Positions 45,428 through 55,982 are shown, numbered from the stretch's first letter. The stretch is 64,000 bases of DNA from Anthostomella pinea (GCA_963556695.1 CAUWAG010000003.1:4402001-4466000); one strand, 5' to 3'. Numbers and translations are program-made. The notes: generated by a model not told the origin, from the letters alone.

Positions 45428-46330
45428 ATGGCCTCCACGACAAACACCTCACTGCCCGCCGAGGGACCCAAACCCGTCAATGCGCCCCCCAAGACTATCG
45501 GGGACTACGACGGACTCGCACGCCCACCACACCTATCGCGGCTCCCCTCCAAAGCCACACAACACACAAAAGTCGAGCCGCTCAGCATCAAAGTCGAAGA
45601 CGGTGCAGACGGTTCCGTGGCCGGCTTCCTCCACCTGCCCCCTAACTTCGCATCCCCAACGCCAGAAACGCACCACCGCACAGCAGCCATCCTCCTCTCC
45701 GGCGCCGGCGGAGGCGTCACCGGCCCCAGCTCCATCTACCTCAGTCTAGCAGCCAAGCTAGCCGCCCTCGGCCCCGGGATCCCAGCCCTATGCCTCGACT
45801 ACCGGTACCCGGCGCGCAACCGCTACTGCGTGCGCGACGTCAAGGCCGCCATGGATTATCTGCAGGCCACGTACGGACTGGACCACTTCGTGCTCGTCGG
45901 CTGGTCCTTCGGCGGTGCACCGGTATTCACGGTCGGCGGCAGCAACGAGCGCGTCGTCGGGTGCGCGACCGTGGCGAGCCAGACGGCCGAGACGGAGGGG
46001 ATCCGAAGGCTGGCGCCGCGGCCGGTGCTGCTGCTGCATGGGACGGCGGAAGTGAAGCTGAGTCAGGCATGCTCGCAGCGGCTGTATGCGCAGTATGGGA
46101 CCGAGGGGAACAGGCAGCTAAGGTTGTTCGATGGGGATAATCATGCGCTGAGCGTGAATGCGCCGGTCGCGGAGACTATGTTGCTGGAGTTTACTGTGAA
46201 CTGTGCGGGCTTGCGCGTCGATGGGGAGGAGGAGAAGGCTGTTGTTGATCCGGAGCTTGTGGAGGATAGCGAGAGGATGGCGTTGATGCGGAAAGGTGGT
46301 GATTCGAGGGCTCCGGAGAGTATGGAGTAG
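45428..46330 (+). CDS. Alpha/beta hydrolase (dienelactone hydrolase-like)
   Basis: Intronless frame, 300 residues from ATG 45428 (MASTTNTSLPAEGPKP). In-frame ATGs upstream (45260, 45372) are possible starts but add only poorly conserved sequence. The fold is seen in AAILLSGAGGGVTGPSSIYL (first strand and oxyanion region), PALCLDYRYP, the nucleophile elbow LVGWSFGGAPV (GxSxG with Trp before Ser), the strand RPVLLLHGTAEVKLS and the catalytic-His loop DGDNHALS. The usual catalytic acid after the sixth strand (HGTAD) is Glu here. Likely a cytosolic hydrolase of unknown substrate. G+C is high through the body, unlike the transposons nearby. Family confident, function open. Confidence 0.85.
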   Translation: MASTTNTSLPAEGPKPVNAPPKTIGDYDGLARPPHLSRLPSKATQHTKVEPLSIKVEDGADGSVAGFLHLPPNFASPTPETHHRTAAILLSGAGGGVTGPSSIYLSLAAKLAALGPGIPALCLDYRYPARNRYCVRDVKAAMDYLQATYGLDHFVLVGWSFGGAPVFTVGGSNERVVGCATVASQTAETEGIRRLAPRPVLLLHGTAEVKLSQACSQRLYAQYGTEGNRQLRLFDGDNHALSVNAPVAETMLLEFTVNCAGLRVDGEEEKAVVDPELVEDSERMALMRKGGDSRAPESME

Positions 46331-46621
46331 CTATCCCCAATACATAGAAGATGATCATCATGTTCACTGTTTCTTTCCACACCGAGTCTTGTAAACTAAA
46401 TCATCATTTCAGTGCCTCACTCTGTATCTGACGCCACTAATAGAAATGAGGCAAAGTTGTCCTTTATTTCCCTAGCTCCTGACTGTGACAGCCTGTTATG
46501 GTTCATGTTCCTAGTCCCTATCATGAAGTCTAAGAATGGGTAAAAGGAGATCTGTATTGATGATATACTCAGTCTAGCTCATGGGTGAGCCCCAATGAAC
46601 CTCGGGCGGTGTCGGGCGACT
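46331..46621. other. Convergent 3' region of the hydrolase and BTB gene C
   Basis: 290 bases between two convergent stops; nothing else seen. Confidence 0.4.
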
Positions 46622-47657
46622 TCAGTCAGTCATCAATATCACCCCGTACTTCTCTGCACAAACGTTGCAAAGAGCCCGATAATACACCGGAATCCGACCA
46701 CATTCATCTATTCCTTCAGACCAAGTAGATGGTATCAAGTGACGAGACTCATCCGCGGATCTTTGGCATATGTTGCACTGTCTCGGGCATCGCCCTGCAA
46801 TGAGAGGCGCTGAAATGGATCCGTGAGACTTCATCATCTGCTCGAACATATCTGCAGCGAATAGAGGATAGTCGGCAATGCGGGCAGCGAATTGGGCGTT
46901 GACGCCAGCAATATACTTCGTGTCCAACATGAACTTCAGGAGAGTCCGTCGCAGGAAACGAGAGGAAGACGCTTCCATGTTGTAGGCCACGTTTGCTGCA
47001 TGAAAGAGATCTTCGATCTCCTTCGTGTCAATCTTTGACGGATCCCTGACAACACTGTTCCACTGCTTGAATATCTCCGTCTTCCGATTCTCGACCATGG
47101 TTTCAAAATGGGAGTTTGCGAATCTTCGGAGGCTCTCGATACCCAGGTAGTCTCCCACCATGCTCAGGTCGACCCAGAAGGCCAGAGACGTCTTCTCGTC
47201 CTTTTTGGCTACTGTGTATAGTAGTTAGTGGTGGTTAATCGTGCTCACGTAGCTTGTTAATCACTAACCGTCTCCTACGTAGAGCCAACTGGTGGCCTCA
47301 TGGACCAAAGCCTCGTCCTGCTCGTGCAGTTCCACATGACCAGACGTTGCTTCCTGTAGAGAGTAAGAATCTTGGCCACCAGGGTTCCGAAGGGCGTCGG
47401 TGGTGACACTCACCTTGAAAGAACCAGTGAACGCCTTGCGGAAGACGCGGATCGTGGGCAGATGATGGTCTTGTGAAGACTCCATGTGCGGCTGCCACAC
47501 GTGACAATGACATCGGAGAAGAGTCCAGATTCGAGGATGCTGTTACTGTCAACGACGATGCACATAGAAATCATACGAAAGTAACTTACTCGGCTCCTGA
47601 CTGACTGAGCATGTCATGACCAGTATGGTAGTCCATGATGGGATCGGCACGAGACAT
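46622..47657 (-). pseudogene. BTB/POZ gene C with a single one-base frameshift
   Basis: Minus-strand exons 47657-47590 (68 nt, MSRADPIMDYHTGHDMLSQS), 47539-47414 (126 nt), 47353-47269 (85 nt) and 47211-46622; donors GTAAGT, GTGAGT, GTTAGT. Exon 2 reads ILESGLFSDVIVTCGSRTWS...CPRSA and then must shift one base to read FRKAFTGSFK before the splice. It is exactly one base shorter than the 127 nt of copies B, D and E. Exon 4 is fully open: SMVGDYLGIESLRRFANSHF, helices, then CNIC...CNVC. Apart from this base the gene is complete (about 289 residues), so a sequencing error or very recent loss are both possible. Confidence 0.8.
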
Positions 47658-48212
47658 CTCGCGATGTCTAAAGTGGAAGGAGAATGAACGAAGGATTGCA
47701 AATGATGGTGCACATTCGGCGACGAGCTCGAGTGCCCTGAGCTGTACAGTGCACCGCTAGTGGGGCTGAGAATTCGTATGCAGCTTGGGGGTGATGAGTG
47801 CAGAGCGATAAGCTAGCTGTCTCTAGAACCGTTCAAGTTGGAAACCGAAATATGAGCAGACGCATCAGAGTGAACGACGTAGCAAGAGGTCTGCAGAGAT
47901 GGTGCAGTCAAGTCACAGTGACGGCGATATTACCTTGCCTGCGGTCAGGCAGGAAAAGAGAAGAAGGCTAAGAAGAGGTAGACGGAGAGTTCGAGATGAC
48001 CAGAATGAATTCATTGATGAGTATCGAGCTTTACCAAGCTCTAACGCGGCCTGACCCATACGGCCGCCAACCATCTCCTGTACCTGTCTGCTGGAAGAAG
48101 CATGTGCTTACTTGCGACGCATGAAACCTTCGCCTACTATGCCAATGTAGCAAGGCTACGTGTATCCCTTCAAGAGCCTCTGACCCTCCAAGTTTTGTAT
48201 CGTGCCGCCGAC
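47658..48212. other. Intergenic between BTB genes C and D
   Basis: Upstream flank of C and downstream flank of D, both on the minus strand. No further feature supported. Confidence 0.4.
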
Positions 48213-49310
48213 CTAGTTACTTTCCTTTGCCCGTTCCAAGTGAGCCTGGTGGCATGTATCACAATTGCCCACCAGCGCGAGCCTGCGTGCACCACGGCTA
48301 GTGTCGACATCTTTCAACCAAGTGAAGGGGTAGAAATCGCGCTCCTTCTTGCATCTGACGCACTTGGCGGGGGTTTGGGTGAGCACGAGTAACGATCCAT
48401 CCTCATCCGCGTTGCCACCGTTCGTGATCAGGCGTCGCAGGATGTCGGTGCCCAGTCCAGGAGTCTCTTCCAGACGCTTCCAGATGCTTGGATTCTTGCA
48501 GACTGAGAATCTGGTGTTGGCGGCAAAGTCGACGAGCGGTTGTCGAAGAGCCCAGAAAGCGGTTGATCCTGTATTGTAGGCAGTGTTGGCAGCATAGAAG
48601 AAGTCGTTGAGGAACGGTTCAACAAGGTTGCTTGCGTCGTTGTTGTTGGCCTGGACGTCTCGGGCCGCCTTCAGGAGAACACTCTCGATCTGGCTGACGA
48701 TGATGGTCTTGAGCTGGTCAATATCCAGGTAGTCGACGAGCTGGAAGAAATCGACCAGCTTCGAAACGCCGATTCCAGACTCGCTGTTCCATTCCGAGCC
48801 TACCGAACGTAAGTATTAGTCAGTGTTAAGATTATTCATGGTGATTAGGTAGCTACTCACTCGCTCCCGAGTACAACCAGGTGATGGCCCAACCAACAAG
48901 GACCGGATCCTCACCGTTGATAGTCACCGTGCCATCCCTCGCTTCCTGTCATTGTAAAGGTAAGTCAGCCCTTCGAGGGCCAAAATGGAGGAGAAGCGAC
49001 GGAAGTTCGGACTGGGGTGGATGAGAAGGAGCGGCCATGGACAAGGACTAACCGAAAACTTGCCAAGGAAGGCCTTCTCGAAGAAAGGGCAACGATAGCA
49101 GATGACGGTCTTGTGGAGGTTCCAGGTTTGATCGCCGCATATCACCATGACATCGGAGAGGATGCCGCTCTTGAGGAGCCTGGGCCAAGTTAGTCCGTGC
49201 CGAAATAGGGTGAGATAGAAGTGATGGGCTGCTTACTCGGCATCAGAGGCGCGGAACGTGTCGCCAATGAACGCGTTTGGCTTCTTCTGAATGGACTTGC
49301 GCGACGACAT
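48213..49310 (-). CDS. BTB/POZ-domain protein with C-terminal paired-CxxC module (copy D, intact)
   Basis: Minus-strand exons 49310-49237 (74 nt), 49179-49053 (127 nt), 48945-48861 (85 nt) and 48799-48213; phases 2, 0, 1; all GT/AG, last intron with CTGAC/CTAAT branch candidates. 290 residues without interruption. Exon 2 begins the BTB fold (LLKSGILSDVMVICGDQTWN, YRCPFFEKAFLGKF). Exon 3 completes it (EARDGTVTINGEDP, AITWLYSG). Exon 4 is an all-helical BACK-like region (KLVDFFQLVDYLDIDQLKT, FFYAANTAYNTGS, FSVCKNPSIWKRLEE) and ends with CVRC...CDTC, probably a zinc ribbon. The BTB domain probably mediates self-association or cullin-3 binding; partner and role are unknown. It is the only fully open member of the local cluster. 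Confidence 0.88.
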
Positions 49311-50216
49311 GTTAGGGTTTGTGCGGAAGGTTGATGTTGAGAGGAAGACGACGAGGGTGCTGAGACGAAAGGCGAAAGCAACCTTGCTACCGTCTGCCGT
49401 AGTTGTTGTAGAGAGCAGAAGCTAGCTCGTCAGGCTCGGAGGTCTACTTGGTACATATGAAGCTGGATGAGCTGAGTTGTGCCGCTAACCAAAAATAGAT
49501 GGATGCCTTGCTGGAAATCTCAGTTGTCAACCACCCGAATTGTCGGAATTGAGAGGTACTCCCCTTTTCTTCGTTACTCGCATCACCAGACCCCCCACCT
49601 CCCACCACCTACGTGCACCACCTACATGCACCAACAGCCTCTGCTACAGCGATCTCATCTCAACCACTTTTCACCTGAGCAACCTCTTCTCTACTTCTTT
49701 CTTCTGACTACCTGGATCACCATCCATCCCACTTCTCTTCTGGACATCATCTTGCCTCCCACTGCAATCTTCCTTGGGACCAGAATCTGCGCTACCGACT
49801 CACAAACATCTGCGAACGCCATCTCGCCTTTGCAGCATGTCGATAGCCATCTCGTGGTTCTATTTGCATCTCGCTACCTCCTCCTCTCTGCACCTCGCTT
49901 CTCTGCGTACTTGGATCGCGACCGCGCTTTGCTCTCTGCATCTCGGCAGCCGGGCAGTCTCTACGACTCCTGCCTTGCTCTCCGCATCTCGCCAACCTCT
50001 GCGAATACAACCTCGACTATCTGCCTACCTGAATCGATACCGTGCTCTCTCTCTACATCTCCGTATCCTCTTCTACCACAGACGCGCTTCGCCTCGCTTC
50101 GCGTCATAATCACGTCGCTCTTCTCCTACCATCGACGCGACTCGCTTCGCGCCACAACCACGTACTCGCTCTTCTCACTGCCATTTGGTACTCTCTCCTG
50201 CGTCACCTGAAGCACG
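49311..50216. promoter_or_regulatory. Shared upstream region of divergent BTB genes D and E
   Basis: About 0.9 kb between the ATGs of two divergent paralogues. From 49560 the plus strand is pyrimidine-rich, with imperfect repeats of CTCTGCATCTCGC-type units (49860-50000) and a duplicated CGC(G)ACTCGCTTCGCG... block (50090-50170). Long pyrimidine-rich leaders like this suggest the 5' UTR of gene E. No defined operator. Confidence 0.4.
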
Positions 50217-51108
50217 ATGAATTCCACCGCTTTCTACCGATCGGCTGAGGCCCTCTACCTTGAACGAGCAGTCCGACGAGATGTGAGATCCCGCATTGCC
50301 ACGAAGCCCCTCCCGTGCTAACATGCGAGTAAGCAGTCTTCTCATGTCCGGCCAGATGTCCGATGTCAAACTCACGTGCGGCGACATGACCTGGAATGTG
50401 CACAAGGCCATTCTTTGCAGCCGCAACGTGTTCTTCCACAAAGCTCTCATGGGCAACTTCGCCGTAAGACCCACAGCCCTCTACCTCTGTCTGGTGGAAT
50501 ACTTACATTTTTGCAGGAGGCTCGTACGAACGAGGTTATTCTACACGAGACGGATCCGAAGGACGCCTATTCTGTCCTCCACTACATCTACACCGGCAAA
50601 CGTAAGTGCAGTCCCTCAGACAACCCACGATACCTACTAACGCCCCGCAGTCCCCTCCGACGTGCGCGACTCTCTCAGAGGAAGAGCGTACTACGCCACG
50701 GCCGTCAAGCTCTACAAGCTCGAAGACTTCTTCATGATCGATTCGCTCCGCCAGGAGATCGTTGAGCTTGTCGAAAACAATCTTCACACCTTCTGCGATG
50801 TCCCTACCATCTCAGAGATCGATCAGGCCATTGATATGGATGACTTCTTCGAAGCTGTCTTCGCCACTTATCAGAAACCCCGCGGCCAATGGCAGCCCCT
50901 TCGCAATGCCCTTGCACAGCTGGGACCGGCCACTGTGTTCCAGGTGCTCAAGATGCCCTAATTCTGCGATCGCCTCGATGACGTGCCCCAGTTCGCCGTC
51001 GACATTCTCCGACGCATGGGCCACAGAGATTCCAACCCCGATGTCGTGCAAATCGATTACACCGTGCGACGAACCGACGAGCTCTGCAAGTCATGCATGG
51101 AGGACTAA
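50217..51108 (+). pseudogene. BTB/POZ gene E with a premature stop and an out-of-phase first exon
   Basis: Exons 50217-50282 (putative), 50337-50463 (127 nt), 50517-50601 (85 nt) and 50651-51108. Intron 1 has donor GTGAGA, branch GCTAAC and acceptor GCAG, but exon 1 from ATG 50217 is 66 nt and leaves the wrong phase; an internal ATG at 50344 could serve instead. Exon 2: LLMSGQMSDVKLTCGDMTWN, RNVFFHKALMGNF. Exon 3: EARTNEVILHETDPKDAYSV and HYIYTGK. Exon 4: VKLYKLEDFFMIDSLRQEIV. Then TAA at 50959-50961 (fits CAA to TAA), after which the frame stays open for 48 codons (FCDRLDDVPQFAVDILRRMG) to CKSC and TAA 51106. A shortened product ending at 50961 would still hold the whole BTB domain. Confidence 0.8.
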
Positions 51109-52113
51109 ATTGGTGTCATTGAGCGTATGCACATGGAAGAACGATCAAGATCTAAGGAATGGCTATGGAATTCTGTATACCAGGCGAATCATGGGGCGCT
51201 ACTGCTTCAATATTGTCGTGGAAGAGCCCTTTTACTCTGTCAGGAGAAAGACCGTGGTGGATTGGAGTACATGATGGGATGGTTGGTAAATCGGTACTCT
51301 ACGAAGGAGTAAACCTAGCATAAAGGCACATTGGGCATGCTGGGCAAGTTTTCGAGGTTGGACAGCCTACATTTCTGAACACGCAGGAATGCACAGGTAT
51401 TAATGGGAAACGAGTGGTTCGTTTACTTGCTAATGATACACTGACTGTCTTTGCATTGCACTGACTATCTTCGCATTGTGTCAAACAGTGCGCAGATGGC
51501 TCATATGGCTGATATTCGTGTATTTGGTATTGATCTTGATGAATCTGGTGTTGTGAACTCTCTGTGGCTGGGTAGCCCCTGATCAGTGCACTGCCACCTC
51601 CCTGACCCTTATCTCAGGTACAGACGTCGATGTTGGTGAGGACAAGTGGACCATATGTGGCGGTGTGGCTCACCATCATTTTCCTGGTTCGTGCTCAGGT
51701 ATTAAGTGGAGCGGCGGAAAACAGTACATAGAAGCCACGAAAGAAGCGGGGCACCACTGGTGGGCTAAGGCTGAGATAACCCGACGCCACGGTGGCTTAC
51801 GGCCATTCAGCACATTGCAGGGTTCGAGTTCTCTTCATCTTACGCTGGGACCAACATCTACAGTTCACAGCATTGGGCTTCACACCAAACAATTTTCTTC
51901 TTTCCTTTTGAAGGAACAGTATGGGTGCATTTGCCAGCATTTCATGCTGAAGGATGGGAAACCCAGTAGGAAAAACCATCTCAAACCCAGCTCCATCTCA
52001 GGGGGTGAAATCGCGACCGTCACGTGTCGTCGTGACCCCGTACAACGGTACCCAAGGAAGAAGAGTCAAGGAAACAAGGAAATGCCAAAAATCCGAAGTC
52101 AAGCCGTGCTCGT
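51109..52113. other. Intergenic, nothing firmly recognised
   Basis: Degenerate continuation of gene E is possible up to about 51260: a Cys-containing phrase in another frame. The remainder is non-coding as far as I can see. Confidence 0.35.
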
Positions 52114-53702
52114 TCACTGGCGTAGCGACCCCTCGGGTATTTCGGTTGAGTATCCCGATCCAACGTCAGATTCGTCCTTGTCAGATTCGTTGGCATAAAA
52201 TGCAAAGCTGCTCTCACTCTGTGACGTCCAGTCAAGTTCGACCTTGGTGGTCTCATGGCCACCTGCGGCTTCAGTCTGGCCCTCGCTATCTCTGTTCGTC
52301 GGCCCGCGGAGTTGAATCTCCCATTTCGCGAAATTGAGGATGGGGCCGCGAAAGTCGTCGTACTTCAACTTCCAGTCGAATGCCTTGTCGTCGCTCAATA
52401 TCTTCACAAGAGCCTGCTCCTTGTGGGCTAGGTAACCTACGTGTTAGTATAACTTGATCTTACGAGACCGGAAGGGGGGTGGGTGTGGAGGAAGCAACTT
52501 GCTGAGAGGGTTCTTGTATCCATCATCTTTGTCTGGCCGATAGAGGACAGGCGTATCGATCCAAGTCACAACAGGCCCATCGTCATATCTGTGGAAGCTT
52601 GCGCGGAACCTGCAGCCTCCACCCCTTTTGGCGCCTTCCATCAAAGACACGGGGAGCTTCAGGCGTCTGAAAATTGCGTAACGGTAAGGTGCCTGGTCTT
52701 CATCTTCGACGACGGTACCTGTCAGGCGCTGCGGCTCGTACTTGACTTCGTCGTCGAACATGTTGGGCTCCGGACTGTCGCTTTCCCCGCGCTTCTTGGC
52801 AGGCTGTCCCACGAGGAGACTTAGGGTGACGACGGGATCGGGAACCACATTCGCCGGTACGTTTCTCACTTGTACAATGATCGCCCCAAAGTTGACATAC
52901 CCGTTCTCGCACTTTTTGGGGACATACCAGTCAGTGCGCAGTGGGAACTGGAGTACTGGGTGTGGCTGCCATGGGAGAAGCCCCCCCTTCGTTGATGACG
53001 GCCTGGGCAGCAGGTGAATGAAGTTTTCAAAACTTTGCAAGTTCTTTATAAACCTGATCTCATTCGCGGCTATCACGTTGTTAGAACATGACTTGCGGGT
53101 TGATGTCGATACTTACTTGGCGCCTGGGGTGGTAGATCGATATTCTCTCCGACAAGTTCAAACTCGTGCGATAACGCCCATATAGACTTTGAATTCCGGT
53201 CCGGATCGCCCGTGAACCCCAAGTTCGCCAAGAAAACGCATAGCTTGAACTTGTTCCGCTTCAGGTTGATCCCTTGACTCATGGAGAAGACTGTGTATTG
53301 CGTGTTTCCCTCCTTGACCTTCCCCTCCGTCATAGGAAAACTCATAGGGCTTGCAGCATAATCGATGTTGACGAAAATGTCATTCTCAACATCGGCACCC
53401 TCAACTAGAATTTCACGGCCTTTGGCAACGATTTTCTCCACCAGCAATTTGAGTTGCAGGCCTTTGTGCAAGGGACCACGGCCGTGCTTTACCATGACCT
53501 TGACCACCACGGGCCATGGGAAGGGTTCGCCTCTCTTAACCTTCTTTGGGGGTTGCACAACAAACGCGAATTCCTCCTCCTCGGGTGTGGGATCCGGCTC
53601 ATGCACTCTTGCAATAAAGTGCCCTTCTGGTTCGTGAGTATAGCCGCTGGGAATACCTTCGTCCTTCCATTCGTACGACTCAGTCGAGTCTGCTGCCGAC
53701 AT
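52114..53702 (-). CDS. Uncharacterised fungal protein with two tandem beta-rich repeats
   Basis: Minus strand, ATG 53702. Exon 1 53702-53117 (donor GTAAGT), exon 2 from 53069, an open frame of 628 nt to TAA at 52446-52444. After that stop the same frame is open again to TGA 52114 (LAHKEQALVKILSDDKAFDW...). Between them a 27-nt segment (52463-52437) has a GTAAG donor, a TACTAAC branch and a TAG acceptor; its removal would fuse all parts into one protein of about 515 residues. Both halves contain a similar pattern (FVVQPPKKVKRGEPFPWPVV in exon 1; YVNFGAIIVQVRNVPANVVP and TLSLLVG in exon 2), suggesting tandem Ig-like or velvet-like beta domains, but I cannot assign a family. Alternatives: two domains ending at 52444, or a premature stop. 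Confidence 0.55.
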
Positions 53703-55583
53703 GATGAATTCGGGTGTGGCGCCGGGGCGCAGATGGTCCGGGTGGTGATTGTCCAGTCGATGCCAATCTGAATAGGCCTAGTGAAGATAACAGGAAGGTT
53801 TAATAGGAAGGTTCCAATTGCTATCTGAGCTGCCAGAGATGCCACATATATGTATTTCTCCATGAGAGCTAGAAGACGACGTCTCGTCTCAACATCACCG
53901 CCAGGTGGCGCCAGTGACATCACGAGAACAATCACGCGTCTCCGAATGTACTACGATGAGCTCAGATGGACTCGGTTTCTTTGTGCATTAACTACGAGCT
54001 GTAGTTGCAAGCTGATTGTGACCCGAGATGTTTGCCGCTCATTTCGCTGCAATCCGCAGCGGGATGGCGTTCCATGCCGTCCGATGCGCTGGGACTCACC
54101 GTATCTTACATTGGCTCTGATAAGCGATGCAGTAACCAGTGATATGCCTCCTGACTACAATGACGATCATGTGCGGTGACTGGGTGGTATGGCAATGAGG
54201 ACCGTGAATCACAAGCTGCGTTCAGATGTTGCCACCGTACAGGCATGACAGCAGCGCGATATCGGAACCGCTGGCTTCTAAACCAGTCCCTTGCCAAACT
54301 TCGGCCATTGCTCAGAGCTTGCCGATGCCGCAGAGCAGCCTGTGATTAGGTGGTTATCAGTGACTTTGGCCCAGCACCCCAACCACTCTCGGCTCAACCC
54401 TGCTTTACACCGGCCATAGCAAAATAGACTTTGATCTCCCACTCCCTTTTGATGATCCTCGCACATCGTTAAGAATAGTGAAACATCACTTCGCAACATT
54501 CCTGACATCTTCTTTTCGCCAGCCGAGTAACAAGTCAACACTCATCATAACCCTCGAACACCACGATGGCTCACCTCAGCAAGGTCATGATTAATCTGAT
54601 GAGCACGGCACTTCTATCTATCGCCGACCCAGCCTGTGTTGGATTCTGGGCTACGTTAGCCCATCCATAGTCATCCTTCAGGATCACCATCCCCATTTGT
54701 GACTCTGTCACATACGTGGCCAATATAAGGCCACGTATCCTTTCCTTTAGTATCTTGGATATATATAGGGCCATTCTGGCCGCTCCAGAGTAGCTGGAAT
54801 TCCTCTCCTTAATAGAACACTTTGAAATCTCACAGATCTACCAATATCAGCCTGAGCTGACTGAGCTGACCACCATCACATGAGGTCGGTAACCGGTGCT
54901 CAGTAATGGCCTGTCAAGCTCACCGAAAAATGAACCCCTTTCGGTGATGTGTTTACAAACGTGCCCTCATCGCTCGGGGCTATGCTGATGTGAGAACAGC
55001 CACAGACGTAAGTAGCTAGGGTCTGTGTTGGCTGAAGCCGGGTCCTTGTACCGTGACTGGCCACGTGACCCTGCTATACAGCTTCACTAGTATCGTGATA
55101 GGCGGCCGAAAGGAAAGTGCACATTCACTCTATCTGCCTTGCGCTGATGTATTGCATCTGCTACTTGTCACAAGCGAGGCCAGGATAGCTGTACTCTAGT
55201 TAGAATTAATGCGGAGCAGAAGCCTTGTTTATTTTCGCCTTGCCTTGATTAAAAGTGGCGAGTTAGATCATGAGAGTAGGTGGTTTCGGTATTTCAATCA
55301 CACCGTGGCCCAGTCAACCTCCATGACAAGAACCATGTCGTACTTCCGCTAGATCGAGGCAGATGGATTGTGAGGACCGTGCTCATTTAATAACGCGTGA
55401 CACACTTCTGGAAAGGAGTGACTAGACATACAGCTAAATACACGTGACTATGGTTGCTTCACCCTGCTCTGCCCCCAACACAATCCTCAGACCCCTCAAT
55501 ACCCTACTGCTTCAACCTGCAGCTGCGCTTGTGATTCTTTAAACACAGCTCACACTCCCCAGGAACCCAGGATTTCAATCCCT
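53703..55583. other. Intergenic, nothing firmly recognised
   Basis: 1.9 kb without a supported gene. It contains the inverted repeat at 54712-54738. A minus-strand frame at 54571-54774 shows ISKILKERIRGLILATYVTE, which may be transposon-derived, but it is too short to call. Confidence 0.4.
54712..54738. repeat. Perfect 10-bp inverted repeat with 7-nt loop
   Basis: ATACGTGGCC, spacer AATATAA, GGCCACGTAT. Could form a hairpin, be a palindromic binding site (core CACGTG-like half sites), or mark a small element end. Confidence 0.5.
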
Positions 55584-55982
55584 TTACCTTATGACTACAA
55601 CCGCGTACTTGTTGGCTTCATGAAAGCTAACGACATTGCCTTCCTCACTGGGGATGACGGTTGCTTCCATGTCGTCGAATGCCTCGTCGTGATTGCTTTC
55701 GGCGCCGTTGATCTGCTTATCGCAGTACGTTTTAGCCTCCTCTTCCTGCGACCACAAAGCTAAGGTCTGGGCGACATATGTGCCAGCAGCCATATTTCTG
55801 ACCCTGATTTTCGTCGTCCCGTGGGGGACATGCAGCTTCGTCACAACGAATCCCGGACGAATCGAAGTAGTCTCAATGAAGGATCCGTCATCCTTCAGGA
55901 AATCGATGTCGAGGGCGAACACTTGAGCGACGAGTGTACCAATGAGGCCCAATCGGAGCAGGCTACTTCGAAAAATCTGCAT
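55584..55982 (-). CDS. Small secreted protein candidate, 132 residues
   Basis: ATG at 55982 (minus) opens MQIFRSSLLRLGLIGTLVAQVFA, a classical signal peptide, with likely cleavage after VFA before LDIDFLKDDG. The mature part (about 110 residues) is acidic, with one Cys, and ends AVVVIR. The frame continues upstream to 56084, but starting at MQIF is preferred because the signal peptide then sits at the N-terminus. No domain recognised. Size, signal peptide and a gene-poor setting beside transposons fit effector-like or lineage-specific secreted proteins; this is inference. A single Cys argues against a disulfide-stabilised effector. Confidence 0.55.
   Translation of the reverse strand: MQIFRSSLLRLGLIGTLVAQVFALDIDFLKDDGSFIETTSIRPGFVVTKLHVPHGTTKIRVRNMAAGTYVAQTLALWSQEEEAKTYCDKQINGAESNHDEAFDDMEATVIPSEEGNVVSFHEANKYAVVVIR

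Noticed and set aside
37555..46330. Secondary-metabolite gene cluster (MFS antiporter, ABC relic, hydrolase)
   Set aside because: No polyketide synthase, peptide synthetase, terpene cyclase or cluster regulator lies between them; proximity alone is not enough.
49479..50210. 243-residue plus-strand frame
   Set aside because: Pyrimidine-rich and repetitive; it overlaps the leader of BTB gene E and has no domain.
51665..52198. 177-residue plus-strand frame
   Set aside because: Ends antisense over the 3' exon of the 52.1-53.7 kb gene; composition is not protein-like across its length and no homology is recognised.
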